DNA from: Streptomyces sp. NBC_01275
GTDB taxonomy: Bacteria > Actinomycetota > Actinomycetes > Streptomycetales > Streptomycetaceae
Length of the DNA: 64,000 bases
Reading direction: 5' to 3'
Assembly (NCBI RefSeq): GCF_026340655.1
Contig: NZ_JAPEOZ010000001.1
Coordinates: forward strand, 6,820,001 to 6,884,000
Shown piece after piece: positions 16,510 through 25,353 of the stretch. Made by a program: the position numbers and the translations under genes. Position 1 is the first letter of the stretch. Each line of letters starts with the position of its first letter. Below the pieces are notes generated by a model. It did not search any database, was not told the DNA's origin, and worked only from the letters and a program-made list of their open reading frames with translations.

Positions 16510-18105
16510 ATGACCGTTTTGGAAGAGTCGACGGGTGAGCCGACCGCGGAGCCCACGGACGCGCGTGGCCGCGTGGCCGAGCTGCACGAGATCCGTGCGC
16601 AGGTGCTGGCGGGCCCGAGCGAGAAGGCGACCCAGGCGCAGCACGCCAAGGGCAAGCTGACCGCCCGGGAGCGGATCGAGCTGCTCCTGGACGCGGGCTC
16701 CTTCCAGGAGGTCGAGCAGCTGCGCCGGCACCGGGCGACCGGGTTCGGACTGGAGACCAAGAAGCCGTACACGGACGGTGTGATCACCGGCTGGGGCACG
16801 GTGGAGGGCCGTACGGTCTTCGTCTACGCGCATGACTTCCGGATCTTCGGCGGCGCGCTGGGCGAGGCCCACGCCACCAAGATTCACAAGATCATGGACA
16901 TGGCCATCGCGGCCGGCGCGCCGCTGGTGTCGCTGAACGACGGCGCGGGCGCCCGGATCCAGGAGGGCGTCTCCGCCCTCGCCGGCTACGGCGGCATCTT
17001 CCAGCGCAACACCAAGGCCTCGGGCGTCATCCCCCAGATCAGCGTGATGCTCGGCCCGTGCGCGGGCGGCGCGGCCTACAGCCCCGCCCTCACCGACTTC
17101 GTGTTCATGGTCCGCGAGACCTCGCAGATGTTCATCACCGGACCGGACGTCGTCAAGGCGGTCACCGGCGAGGAGATCACCCAGAACGGCCTCGGCGGCG
17201 CGGACGTGCACGCCGAGACCTCCGGCGTGTGTCACTTCGCGTACGACGACGAGGAGACCTGCATCGCGGAGGTGCGCTACCTCCTGTCGATGCTGCCGCA
17301 GAACAACCGCGAGAACCCCCCGCGCGCCGAGTCCGGCGACCCCGCCGACCGCCGCGGCGACGTCCTGCTGGACCTGGTCCCGGCGGACGGCAACCGGCCC
17401 TACGACATGACCAAGGTCATCGAGGAGATCGTCGACGACGGCGACTACCTCGAGGTCCACGAGCGCTGGGCGCGCAACATCATCTGCGCGCTGGGTCGCC
17501 TCGGCGGCCAGGTCGTCGGCATCGTCGCCAACCAGCCCCAGTCCCTCGCGGGCGTCCTGGACATCGAGGCGTCGGAAAAAGCTGCGCGCTTTGTCCAGAT
17601 GTGTGACGCTTTCAATATCCCGATCGTCACGTTCCTGGACGTCCCCGGGTTCCTCCCGGGCGTCGACCAGGAGCACGGCGGAATCATCCGCCACGGCGCG
17701 AAGCTCCTGTACGCCTACTGCAACGCGACCGTCCCCCGGATCTCCCTGATCCTGCGCAAGGCGTACGGAGGCGCCTACATCGTGATGGACAGCCAGTCCA
17801 TCGGCGCCGACCTCACCTACGCCTGGCCGACGAACGAGATCGCCGTGATGGGCGCCGAAGGCGCCGCCAACGTCATCTTCCGGCGCCAGATCGCCGGGGC
17901 CGAGGACCCCGAGGCCATGCGGGCCCGCATGGTCAAGGAGTACAAGTCCGAGCTGATGCACCCGTACTACGCGGCCGAGCGCGGCCTGGTCGACGACGTC
18001 ATCGACCCCGCGGAGACCCGCGAGATCCTCATCAAGTCCCTGGCCATGCTGCAGACCAAGCACGCCGACCTGCCCTCCCGCAAGCACGGCAACCCCCCGC
18101 AGTAA
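16510..18105 (+). CDS. accB: Acyl-CoA carboxylase beta subunit (carboxyltransferase)
   Basis: Biotin-dependent carboxyltransferase making malonyl-CoA or methylmalonyl-CoA for fatty acid and polyketide synthesis. The 531-aa protein has the N domain with FARDF-like YAHDFRIFGGALGE and the oxyanion glycines GAGARIQEGVSALAGYG, and the C domain with FLDVPGFLPGVDQEHGGIIRHGAKLLYAY split over two halves. The residue in GGAYIVMDS is Ile424, equivalent to the Ile of S. coelicolor AccB, where PccB has Asp; this predicts acceptance of both acetyl-CoA and propionyl-CoA. The ATG lies 6 nt after TAAGGT, so the message may be leaderless. accE follows after 57 nt. Confidence 0.94.
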   Translation: MTVLEESTGEPTAEPTDARGRVAELHEIRAQVLAGPSEKATQAQHAKGKLTARERIELLLDAGSFQEVEQLRRHRATGFGLETKKPYTDGVITGWGTVEGRTVFVYAHDFRIFGGALGEAHATKIHKIMDMAIAAGAPLVSLNDGAGARIQEGVSALAGYGGIFQRNTKASGVIPQISVMLGPCAGGAAYSPALTDFVFMVRETSQMFITGPDVVKAVTGEEITQNGLGGADVHAETSGVCHFAYDDEETCIAEVRYLLSMLPQNNRENPPRAESGDPADRRGDVLLDLVPADGNRPYDMTKVIEEIVDDGDYLEVHERWARNIICALGRLGGQVVGIVANQPQSLAGVLDIEASEKAARFVQMCDAFNIPIVTFLDVPGFLPGVDQEHGGIIRHGAKLLYAYCNATVPRISLILRKAYGGAYIVMDSQSIGADLTYAWPTNEIAVMGAEGAANVIFRRQIAGAEDPEAMRARMVKEYKSELMHPYYAAERGLVDDVIDPAETREILIKSLAMLQTKHADLPSRKHGNPPQ

Positions 18106-18162
18106 CCCGGCGGACCTTCCGCGACACCCCTGCGGAAACCTCTCTCACGGAGACTGACACCC

Positions 18163-18357
18163 ATGAACACTCCCGACATCCGCGTCGAGAAGGGCCACGC
18201 CGAGCCCGAGGAAGTCGCCGCCATCACGGCGGTCCTCCTGGCCCGCGCCGCCGCCCAGTCCTCCACGACCCCGGACCACCACCGAGGCCGCCCCAAGGCC
18301 GGCTGGCGCCGCCTGGAGCGCGAGGGCGGCTTCCGAGCCCCGCACAGCTGGCACTGA
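18163..18357 (+). CDS. accE: Acyl-CoA carboxylase epsilon subunit
   Basis: A 64-aa epsilon subunit that stabilises and activates the alpha-beta carboxylase complex in actinomycetes. The family pattern is visible: an early acidic/hydrophobic helix (RVEKGHAEPEEVAAITAVL) and the conserved C-terminal W at GWRRLE with a final HSWH. It is co-oriented with accB, 57 nt downstream, with ACGGAG before the ATG, and the pair is followed by a strong terminator, indicating an accB-accE operon. Confidence 0.9.
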   Translation: MNTPDIRVEKGHAEPEEVAAITAVLLARAAAQSSTTPDHHRGRPKAGWRRLEREGGFRAPHSWH

Positions 18358-18376
18358 GCCGCACGAGCGAGCACAA

Positions 18377-18409
18377 AGAAGGGCCCCTCTCCTCGAGAGG
18401 GGCCCTTCT
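18377..18409. terminator. Perfect 14-bp terminator, accE / cvnD
   Basis: AGAAGGGCCCCTCT (18377-18390) and its exact complement (18396-18409) with a CCTCG loop. It serves accE and, from the other side, the conservon ending at 18544. Confidence 0.85.
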
Positions 18410-18429
18410 GCGTGCCTCTAGTGCCTCTA

Positions 18430-18480
18430 AGGGGCGCGGGGCTGTATATCAACATGCGACTCCGCCGCGTGAGCGCGACC
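18430..18480. repeat. Dispersed Streptomyces-type intergenic repeat, copy 1
   Basis: The core begins AGGGGCGCGGGGCTGTATAT, continues with ATGCGACTCCGCCGCG, and ends GCGCGACC. A second copy lies at 56321-56393. Sequences of this type are, from memory, scattered between Streptomyces genes; I know no agreed name. Confidence 0.7.
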
Positions 18481-18543
18481 CGGCCACAGACTGCCTGCAG
18501 ACGGCCAACGACCATCCGAGGCAGCCCGGTGGCCGCACGCCCG

Positions 18544-19125
18544 CTACCGCAAGCGAGCCATCAACGCATGCTCCACGAGAGTGATGAGCGCCGACTTGGC
18601 GTCAGCGCGATGCCGCGCGTCGGTCGTGATGATCGGCGTGTCCGGCCCGATCTGGAGCGCCTCGCGCACCTCGTCCGGGTTGTACGGCTGGTTCCCGTCG
18701 AAGCCGTTGAGGGCGATGACGAAGGGGAGACCCGAGTTCTCGAAGTAGTCGACCGCGGGGAAGCAGTCGGCGAGCCGTCGGGTGTCCACGAGCACGATCG
18801 CGCCGATGGCGCCGCGCACCAGGTCGTCCCACATGAACCAGAAGCGGTCCTGGCCGGGCGTACCGAAGAGGTACAGGATCAGGTCCTGGTCCAGCGTGAT
18901 GCGGCCGAAGTCCATGGCGACCGTGGTGGTCGTCTTGTCTCCGGTGTGGGTGAGGTCGTCGATGCCCGCCGATGCGGACGTCATCACAGCCTCGGTACGC
19001 AGCGGGTTGATCTCCGAGACGGCCCCGACGAACGTGGTCTTGCCCACGCCGAAGCCACCCGCCACCACGATCTTCGCTGAGGTGGTGGAGCGGGAAGGAC
19101 CGCCGCTAGAGCTTGCGAAGTCCAC
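18544..19125 (-). CDS. cvnD: Conservon GTPase (CvnD)
   Basis: A 193-aa Ras-like small GTPase, the fourth member of a conservon. Visible G motifs are GGFGVGKTT (G1, residues about 23-31), a switch region with TTTTVAMDFGRI, LFGTPGQDRFWFMW (G3 DxxG variant with Thr-Pro-Gly) and ALNGFDG (NKxD variant lacking the Lys). It probably cycles with the roadblock protein CvnB at the membrane-bound CvnA sensor. Its 5' end overlaps cvnC by 20 nt, indicating translational coupling. It differs from the second CvnD in this window at only about six positions after residue 15. Confidence 0.93.
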   Translation of the reverse strand: MDFASSSGGPSRSTTSAKIVVAGGFGVGKTTFVGAVSEINPLRTEAVMTSASAGIDDLTHTGDKTTTTVAMDFGRITLDQDLILYLFGTPGQDRFWFMWDDLVRGAIGAIVLVDTRRLADCFPAVDYFENSGLPFVIALNGFDGNQPYNPDEVREALQIGPDTPIITTDARHRADAKSALITLVEHALMARLR

Positions 19126-19690
19126 TGAGCACCCTTTCGAGCAGTGTCACGTCTGGCTGGCCGCCGGCGCTCTCGTCGCCGCCGGGCTGATGGATGGCGA
19201 CCAGTCCCGCCTCCGCCAAGTCGGCGACGAGGATCCTGGCCACGCCGAGAGGGATGGTCAGCAGCGCCGAGATCTCGGCGACCGACTTGATCTCTCGGCA
19301 GAGGTTGCAGATCCGCTGATGCTCGGGCAACTGGCCCTGCATCTGGTGCGGCTGCGCAGTGGTGTGCACCAGCGCCTCGATGGCGAGCTGGTAACGCGGG
19401 CGGGTCCGGCCACCGGTCATGGCGTACGGACGCACCAACGGGTTGTTCGACGCCCCGGCGGGCGCCGGCTCGGGGGTGCGGCGCTGCGGCTGCACGGGCT
19501 GGATGCGCGGGGCCGGCGGCTGGTCGTACGGCGACGGGCCGGGGCCCTGCGGCGCGTACGGCTGCTGACGCCGCTGGCTGGGCGCGGAGGGGAAGTTGTA
19601 ACGGTTCGGGTTCTGGGAACCGTCGCCTTGGCCCTGGGCAGGGCCGTACGACCAGTTGCCCGAATTCGAACCGCCTGGGGGTGTTGCCAC
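19106..19690 (-). CDS. cvnC: Conservon DUF742 protein (CvnC)
   Basis: A 194-aa DUF742 protein, third conservon member, likely a winged-helix-like partner of CvnD. The N-terminal half is Pro/Gln-rich and disordered (PSQRRQQPYAPQGPGP and similar). The conserved half starts at LVRPYAMTGGRTRPRYQLA and runs through LPEHQRICNLCREIKSVAEI to the C-terminal DVTLLERVLSGLRKL. GTG at 19690 is chosen because GGAGGAG lies just upstream; the longer frame to 19756 has unconserved sequence. The gap to cvnB is 93 nt. Confidence 0.92.
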   Translation of the reverse strand: MATPPGGSNSGNWSYGPAQGQGDGSQNPNRYNFPSAPSQRRQQPYAPQGPGPSPYDQPPAPRIQPVQPQRRTPEPAPAGASNNPLVRPYAMTGGRTRPRYQLAIEALVHTTAQPHQMQGQLPEHQRICNLCREIKSVAEISALLTIPLGVARILVADLAEAGLVAIHQPGGDESAGGQPDVTLLERVLSGLRKL

Positions 19691-19783
19691 TTTCTCTCCT
19701 CCTCCGACTGTGCCTGGCACCCAACGTGGAGCCGCGTCCCGAAACCTTACGGCCACGGGACGCCAAAACGCACCGTCCGTTTG

Positions 19784-20206
19784 TTAGTTGAGAAGGCTCC
19801 CTTGGAGCTCCGCACGAAGATCGGGCGTCAGGACCGAGCCCGCTCGGTCCACCAGGAGGGCCATCTCGTACCCGATGAGGCCGATGTCCGCCTCGGGGTG
19901 AGCGAGAACCGCGAGCGAGGAACCGTCGGAGATGGACATCAGGAAGAGGAATCCCCGCTCCATCTCCACAACCGTCTGGTTCACGCTGCCTCCCTCGAAG
20001 ATCCGGGAGGCGCCTGCCGTCAGGGACGTCAGACCGGAGGCGACGGCAGCGAGCTGGTCGGCACGGTCGCGGGGGAAGCCTTCGGACATCGCCAGAAGGA
20101 GTCCGTCGGCGGAGACCACTACCGTGTGGGACACCCCCGGGGTGTTGTCCACGAAGTTGGTGATCACCCAGTTCAGGTTCTGTGCCGCCTGGCTCATCGG
20201 GCTCAC
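19784..20206 (-). CDS. cvnB: Conservon roadblock/LC7 protein (CvnB)
   Basis: A 140-aa roadblock/LC7-domain protein, related to MglB-type GTPase regulators, probably the GAP-like partner of CvnD. The conserved core runs from LNWVITNFVDNTPGVSHTVV through GLLLAMSEGFPRDRADQLAAV and ASRIFEGGSVNQTVVEME to the C-terminus. GTG at 20206, 7 nt after AGGAG, gives the same length as the paralogue at 24931. It begins 1 nt after the cvnA stop, so the two are translationally coupled. It shares about 94 percent identity by eye with the other CvnB here. Confidence 0.93.
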   Translation of the reverse strand: MSPMSQAAQNLNWVITNFVDNTPGVSHTVVVSADGLLLAMSEGFPRDRADQLAAVASGLTSLTAGASRIFEGGSVNQTVVEMERGFLFLMSISDGSSLAVLAHPEADIGLIGYEMALLVDRAGSVLTPDLRAELQGSLLN

Positions 20207-20207
20207 A

Positions 20208-23200
20208 CTAACGCTCCTGGTTGTAGGTGCTGTCAGGACCACTGTGGTTCCTAGTGGCCTGGCCGTTCGTTTCACTGCCTGCGTTGCGACCTCGCTGGAC
20301 GCCCCGACGCAGGTTGCTCAACCTGCCTCGGACGTCCTCCGGGGCGCGGGAGACCTGGGGGCCTCCCTGGGGGGTGTTCTCCGCGGCGCCCTCGACCAGG
20401 TTGGCCTTGGGCACCCGCCGCGGCAGACCGGAGGAGGTGACCCCGCCCGCCTTGGGCTTCTTCAGAGCGGAGGCCTGCTGCCAGCGCTCGTCGTTCGACG
20501 AGCGCCAGACGTCGCCGCCGCCGTTGCTCTCCGAAGCGGAGGCCGGCGCCTCCTGGGTCGCGGGCCGCGCGCCGTTCGAAGCGCTCGCGGTGGATCCACG
20601 GCGGGGAAGCCCGGCGTCGGTCAGCGCGTGGGACGCGGAGGGAGCCGGTCCCGGACGCTCGAAGCCTACGCGGTCCCGCTCACCCGCGTCAGCGACCTGC
20701 GTCGCTTCCGCTTCCGGAGCGTACTGGTCCGGGTAGCCGTTCTGGTAACCGCTCTGCTGGGGCCAGTCGTCCTGGTAGGGCTGCTCCTCGTACGGAGCGA
20801 AGTTCTCGGACGCGGGGGCGTGCGCCGGCGTCCGCTCCTCCTGGCCCGGCTCCGCGTACGCGGGGTCGGGGTAGCCGCCGTTGGACGAGAAGGCGTCGGT
20901 CTGCGGCAGAGTGCCGTTCGGCGCGTAGTACTGCTCGTCGTACGCCGGACGCTGCTGCTCCTCGTACGGAGTCGGCTGCTGCTCGTCGTACGCCGGACGG
21001 CCGTTCGCGCCGTCGAACGCCGCGGGCTGCTCGGCGTAGCCGCTCTGCGGCCCGTTGTAGCCGTTCTGAGCGGCCTGTCCCGCGTCGTACGCCTGCTGCT
21101 GCTGGGTCGAGTCGAAGCCCTCGCCGTACACGGGCGTCTCCGGGCCCGCCTGCGGGTCCGGCTGGGACTCCAGCGCGGCCCGGCGCTCCTCGCGCATCAG
21201 GGAGCGGCCCACCGGGTCCAGCTCGCGGATGTCGTCGGGGACCTCGGTGTAGGCGGTGTCGTCGAAGCCGAGCTCGGCGGCCGTCCGCATCGGCAGACCG
21301 CTGTTGAAGTCCTCGCCCGAGTAGTTCTGCTGCTCCGGGATGATCTGCGAGACGGTGAACTCGTCGCGCTCCGGCTGCTGCGTCTCGCCGCCGCCGCCGT
21401 GGGTGATGGCGTCCGGGAGCATGACCAGCGAGGTGGTGCCCGCCTGCTCGCCCGAGGGGCGCAGCTGGACGCGGATGCCGTGCCGGTCGGACAGCCGGCC
21501 GACCACGAACAGGCCCATGCGCTGCGAGATCGCGGCGTCCACGGTCGGCGGGTTGGCCAGCTTGTGGTTGATGTCCGCGAAGTCCTCGGCGGTGAGGCCG
21601 ATGCCCTTGTCGTGGATCTCGATCATGACCCGGCCGTCGGGGAGACGGGTGGCCGTGACCCGGACCTTGGTCTGCGGGGAGGAGAACGTCGTCGCGTTCT
21701 CCAGCAGCTCGGCGAGCAGGTGCACGAGGTCGGTCACCGCGCGGCCGTGGATCTCGGCCTCCGGGACGCCCGACAGCTCGATGCGCTCGTACTGCTCCAC
21801 CTCGGAGGAGGCGGCGCGCAGCACGTCGACCAGCGGGACCGGCTGGTCCCAGCGGCGGCCCGGCTCCTCGCCGGCGAGGACCAGGAGGTTCTCGCCGTTG
21901 CGGCGCATACGGGTCGCGAGGTGGTCCAGGCGGAAGAGGTTCTCCAGCTGGTCCGGGTCGGCCTCGTTGTTCTCCAGGTCGGTGATCAGGGTCAGCTGGC
22001 CCTCGATCAGGGACTGGTTGCGGCGCGAGAGGTTGGTGAAGATCGCGTTGATGTTGCCCCGCAGCAGGGCCTGTTCGGCGGCCAGTCGGACCGCCTCGCG
22101 GTGGACCTGGTCGAAGGCGCGGGCGACTTCGCCGATCTCGTCCCTGGTGTTGATGGGGATGGGTTGGACCCGGGTGTCCACGCGGCCGGGGTCGGTGCGC
22201 GAGAGCTGGTCGACCAGCATCGGCAGGCGCTGCTCGGCGATGCCGAAGGCGGCGTTGCGCAGCTGGCGCATGGACTGGCTCATCTGGCGGGCCATGAGGG
22301 ACGCGATGATGAACGCGGCGAGCAGGGCGATGATGACGATGGCGCCGTTGACGATGGCGTCGCGCTGGGCGTCGGAGGCGATCTGTCCGGCCTCGTCGAC
22401 CGCGCGGTTGATGAGCTCGTTCTCGACCTGGCTGTAGCCCTGGAACTTCAGCGTCGCGGCCGACATCCACGCCTGGGCGGTGATGCCCTGCTCGGCGAGC
22501 TGGGCAGGGGTCTGTCCGCTGCCGATCGCCTGGATCATCTTGTCCATCGAGGGCGGAGCGGTGAAGTCCTGGCCCGCGGCGTCGGCCTTGGCCTTCGCGT
22601 CGGCGACCTGCTTCGCGCCCTCCGCGGTCTTCTCCTTCATGACCTCCTGGAGCCGCGCGGCGTCCTGGACGGTGCCACCGGAGACGTACTCCTGCTGGGC
22701 GATGCCCTCGAGGTAGGCGTACGAGGTGAAGGCGGTGACCTGCCGCGCGTAGACCTTCGGGTCGGGGCTGGGCCGGACGAGCAGGTGCATGCCGATCGCG
22801 CGCTGCAGGGATTCGGCGCCCTTGCCGAGGGTGATCGCGTACACGGTGCGGCCGTAGGCCGTGATGTTGCCGGTGCCGAGGCCGAGTTCGTTGGAGAACT
22901 CCACCAGCAGGTGCTCGACCGTGACGTAGCCCTCTTCGGTCGTCACCGGGTCCATGGCCTTGGTGTAGGCAGACGCCCGGATCTTCGTGAGCGCCGGCTC
23001 GGCCTCCTCCACCAGCTTCAGACGGCGCTTGAGGCCCTCCTTGTCCGGCATCCCGACGACCTCGTCGTGGAAGGCGGCGGCCTTCTCGTCGGTGGTGGCG
23101 CGGGCCTCCTTGACGACCGTGCTGTTCTTCTTGTTCTCCAGCAGCGGTTCGGCGGTGACGTCCCGCTCGTCGAGGAGCGCCTCGGCGTACTGGCCGGCGG

Positions 23201-23486
23201 CGGCCACGATCTTCGCCACCTTCTCGGCGTCGCGGGCCTCCTGCCAGGTGTCGATCGAGCCCTTCACCTGGAAGCCGCCCATGACGAGGCCGACCAGCAC
23301 GGGTATGAGCAGGATCGCGTTCAGCCGGGTCGGCACGCGCCAGTTGCGCGGGGAGAGACGGCCGCCGCTCTTGGCGGGCGCGGCCGTCGGCTCCGAGCCG
23401 GGCACAGGGGCGGGCGCCGCTCCGCGCGGCGGCGGCGTGAAGTTGCCCCGGGCCGCCGGCTCGGGACTTTTCTTGCTTCGCCTCAC
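20208..23486 (-). CDS. cvnA: Conservon sensor histidine kinase-like protein (CvnA)
   Basis: A 1092-aa membrane sensor, first member of the left conservon. After a disordered Pro/Ala N-terminus, a membrane helix (ILLIPVLVGLVMGGF, near residue 60) precedes a large extracellular nitrate/nitrite-sensing-type domain to about residue 370. A second helix (GAIVIIALLAAFIIASLMAR), a HAMP-like linker and an HATPase domain follow, with the N box LLENATTFSSPQ, DKGIGL and GLFVVGRLSDRHGI. No clear phosphoacceptor H box is seen, as is usual for CvnA. The last 350 residues are low-complexity, rich in Gln, Tyr and Pro. The start is GTG with AGAGG 12 nt upstream. Confidence 0.92.
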   Translation of the reverse strand: MRRSKKSPEPAARGNFTPPPRGAAPAPVPGSEPTAAPAKSGGRLSPRNWRVPTRLNAILLIPVLVGLVMGGFQVKGSIDTWQEARDAEKVAKIVAAAGQYAEALLDERDVTAEPLLENKKNSTVVKEARATTDEKAAAFHDEVVGMPDKEGLKRRLKLVEEAEPALTKIRASAYTKAMDPVTTEEGYVTVEHLLVEFSNELGLGTGNITAYGRTVYAITLGKGAESLQRAIGMHLLVRPSPDPKVYARQVTAFTSYAYLEGIAQQEYVSGGTVQDAARLQEVMKEKTAEGAKQVADAKAKADAAGQDFTAPPSMDKMIQAIGSGQTPAQLAEQGITAQAWMSAATLKFQGYSQVENELINRAVDEAGQIASDAQRDAIVNGAIVIIALLAAFIIASLMARQMSQSMRQLRNAAFGIAEQRLPMLVDQLSRTDPGRVDTRVQPIPINTRDEIGEVARAFDQVHREAVRLAAEQALLRGNINAIFTNLSRRNQSLIEGQLTLITDLENNEADPDQLENLFRLDHLATRMRRNGENLLVLAGEEPGRRWDQPVPLVDVLRAASSEVEQYERIELSGVPEAEIHGRAVTDLVHLLAELLENATTFSSPQTKVRVTATRLPDGRVMIEIHDKGIGLTAEDFADINHKLANPPTVDAAISQRMGLFVVGRLSDRHGIRVQLRPSGEQAGTTSLVMLPDAITHGGGGETQQPERDEFTVSQIIPEQQNYSGEDFNSGLPMRTAAELGFDDTAYTEVPDDIRELDPVGRSLMREERRAALESQPDPQAGPETPVYGEGFDSTQQQQAYDAGQAAQNGYNGPQSGYAEQPAAFDGANGRPAYDEQQPTPYEEQQRPAYDEQYYAPNGTLPQTDAFSSNGGYPDPAYAEPGQEERTPAHAPASENFAPYEEQPYQDDWPQQSGYQNGYPDQYAPEAEATQVADAGERDRVGFERPGPAPSASHALTDAGLPRRGSTASASNGARPATQEAPASASESNGGGDVWRSSNDERWQQASALKKPKAGGVTSSGLPRRVPKANLVEGAAENTPQGGPQVSRAPEDVRGRLSNLRRGVQRGRNAGSETNGQATRNHSGPDSTYNQER

Positions 23487-23862
23487 TCGACCAACAACCT
23501 CTCGGCGGTCGGCACCTTCGTCGTGCCGCAGTGTCTCAGAGCCCGGTCAGCCATCGACCATGAGTACGTCATTGACTATTGGGCAGTTCAGGCATTCCAG
23601 CACGACGACCAGTGCTCTTCCAAACAGTGGAAAGGGTCGGTTCGAAGTGATGTAAGCCCCAGATAAAACGGTCAAATAGAACGAGCCCCGCCAAATGACG
23701 GGGCCGACGTGCGCGCAGTGACACCGAACGACCGCGACGCGTGGTGGTTTCGCCCGATACCTCTGCCGAAACGTTATGAACACCGGAGCCGACCGTGTCA
23801 AAGGCCACAGTCGGCTCCAGAGCGTCTACGACAACCGCCGTACGGCACGGGCGATGTGCAAG
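23487..23862. other. Intergenic region between the two conservons
   Basis: A 376-nt gap without a convincing gene. It holds two hairpins suited to ending the right conservon: GGAGCCGAC/GTCGGCTCC at 23785-23818 and GCCCCG/CGGGGC at 23685-23704. It also has a minus-strand TTGACC (complement of 23670-23675) that could be the -35 of cvnA. AT content is higher than its surroundings, as expected of a promoter region. Confidence 0.6.
23785..23818 (-). terminator. Terminator after right conservon
   Basis: GGAGCCGAC (23785-23793) pairs with GTCGGCTCC (23810-23818), 45 nt beyond the cvnD stop at 23863. Confidence 0.6.
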
Positions 23863-24438
23863 TTACCGCAGGCGGGCCATGAGCGCGTGCTCCACCAGCG
23901 TGATCAACGCGCTCTTGGCATCCGAGCGATGCCGCGCGTCGGTCGTGATGATCGGCGTGTCCGGGCCGATCTGCAGCGCCTCACGCACTTCTTCGGGCTG
24001 GTAGGGCTGCTGACCGTCGAAGCCGTTGAGGGCGACGACGAACGGCAGACCGCTGTTCTCGAAGTAGTCGACCGCAGGGAAGCAGTCGGCGAGCCGCCGG
24101 GTGTCCACGAGCACCACGGCGCCGATGGCGCCGCGCACCAGGTCGTCCCACATGAACCAGAACCGGTCCTGGCCGGGCGTGCCGAACAGGTAGAGGATCA
24201 GGTCCTGGTCCAGCGTGATGCGGCCGAAGTCCATGGCCACCGTCGTGGTGGTCTTGTCCCCGGTGTGGGTGAGGTCGTCGATGCCCGCGCTCGCGGACGT
24301 CATCACGGCCTCCGTACGCAGCGGGTTGATCTCGGAGACCGCTCCCACGAACGTGGTCTTGCCCACGCCGAAGCCGCCCGCCACCACGATCTTCGCCGAG
24401 GTGGTGGCCCGGCCACCGTCAGAGCTTGCGAAGTCCAC
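23863..24438 (-). CDS. cvnD: Conservon GTPase (CvnD), second copy
   Basis: A 191-aa small GTPase closing the right conservon. The G motifs are identical to the left copy: GGFGVGKTT, LFGTPGQDRFWFMW and ALNGFDG. Only the N-terminal 15 residues and a few conservative positions (for example QQPYQPEEV against NQPYNPDEV) differ. It overlaps cvnC by 20 nt exactly as in the left operon. Near-identity of this surface suggests the two GTPases could exchange partners. Confidence 0.93.
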   Translation of the reverse strand: MDFASSDGGRATTSAKIVVAGGFGVGKTTFVGAVSEINPLRTEAVMTSASAGIDDLTHTGDKTTTTVAMDFGRITLDQDLILYLFGTPGQDRFWFMWDDLVRGAIGAVVLVDTRRLADCFPAVDYFENSGLPFVVALNGFDGQQPYQPEEVREALQIGPDTPIITTDARHRSDAKSALITLVEHALMARLR

Positions 24439-24817
24439 TGAGCACCCTTTCGAGCAGCGTCACGTCCGGTGCGCCGCCGTTGTTCTCGTCGCCGCCCGGC
24501 TGGTGGATGGCCACCAGTCCGGCCTCGGCGAGGTCCGCGACGAGGATCCGCGCCACGCCCAGCGGCATGGCAAGGAGAGCCGACACCTCCGCGACCGACT
24601 TCACCTCGCGGCACAGGTGGCAGATGCGCTGGTGCTCGGGGAGCAGTCCCATGAGCGCTGCCGGATCGGCCGTGGTGCTGATCAGCGCCTCGATGGCGAG
24701 CTGATAGCGCGGCCTGGTCCGGCCACCGGTCATCGCATACGGACGCACCAGCGGCTGGTCGCCCTCGTCACCGTACGGCTCCGCGTACGGATCATGATGG
24801 GCGGTGGGCGGGGTCAT
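24419..24817 (-). CDS. cvnC: Conservon DUF742 protein (CvnC), second copy
   Basis: A 132-aa DUF742 protein. It lacks the long Pro/Gln-rich N-terminus of the left copy and has instead a short acidic leader (HHDPYAEPYGDEGDQP) before LVRPYAMTGGRTRPRYQLA. The conserved core LPEHQRICHLCREVKSVAEV and the C-terminal DVTLLERVLSGLRKL match the left copy closely. The ATG is preceded by GGAGG. The 113-nt gap to cvnB holds no gene. Confidence 0.93.
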   Translation of the reverse strand: MTPPTAHHDPYAEPYGDEGDQPLVRPYAMTGGRTRPRYQLAIEALISTTADPAALMGLLPEHQRICHLCREVKSVAEVSALLAMPLGVARILVADLAEAGLVAIHQPGGDENNGGAPDVTLLERVLSGLRKL

Positions 24818-24930
24818 GGATCCTCCGGGCGGGACAGCAAGTCTCGGTCAGTCGTGCCGTCCGTCGAGGCCGGTGGGGGGATTGTGTCGGCCGGACGGGG
24901 GTTTCGTGAGGTGGGTGGTACTGGGGCGGG

Positions 24931-25353
24931 TCAGTGGAGCAGACTGCCCTGGAGCTCGGCGCGCAGGTCGGGCGTGAGCACCGCGCCCGCACGGTCGACG
25001 AGCAGTGCCATCTCGTAGCCGACAAGGCCGATGTCGCACTCGGGGTGCGCGAGCACGGCGAGGGACGAGCCGTCGGAGACGGACATGAGGAAGAGGAATC
25101 CTCGTTCCATCTCGACGACCGTCTGTGCCACGCTGCCGCCCTCGAAGATGCGCGAGGCGCCGGCGGTCAGCGAGGTGAGCCCCGACGCGACGGCTGCCAG
25201 CTGGTCGGCCCGGTCACGCGGGAAACCTTCGGACATCGCGAGCAGGAGCCCGTCGGCGGACACCACGACGGTGTGGGACACCCCGGGGGTGTTGTCCACG
25301 AAGTTGGTGATCAACCAGTTCAGGTTCTGTGCCGCCTGGCTCATCTGGCTCAA
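24931..25353 (-). CDS. cvnB: Conservon roadblock/LC7 protein (CvnB), second copy
   Basis: A 140-aa roadblock protein, about eight substitutions away from the left copy (for example GGSVAQTVVEME against GGSVNQTVVEME). The start is TTG at 25353, directly after the cvnA TAG and 7-8 nt after AGGAG; an ATG three codons in is the alternative. Abutment with cvnA shows translational coupling. It probably acts with the CvnD GTPase below CvnA. Confidence 0.92.
   Translation of the reverse strand: MSQMSQAAQNLNWLITNFVDNTPGVSHTVVVSADGLLLAMSEGFPRDRADQLAAVASGLTSLTAGASRIFEGGSVAQTVVEMERGFLFLMSVSDGSSLAVLAHPECDIGLVGYEMALLVDRAGAVLTPDLRAELQGSLLH

Noticed and set aside
19932..23666. Plus-strand open frame of over 1200 codons opposite the left conservon
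   Set aside because: Shadow of cvnA/cvnB; the real genes have all expected domains.
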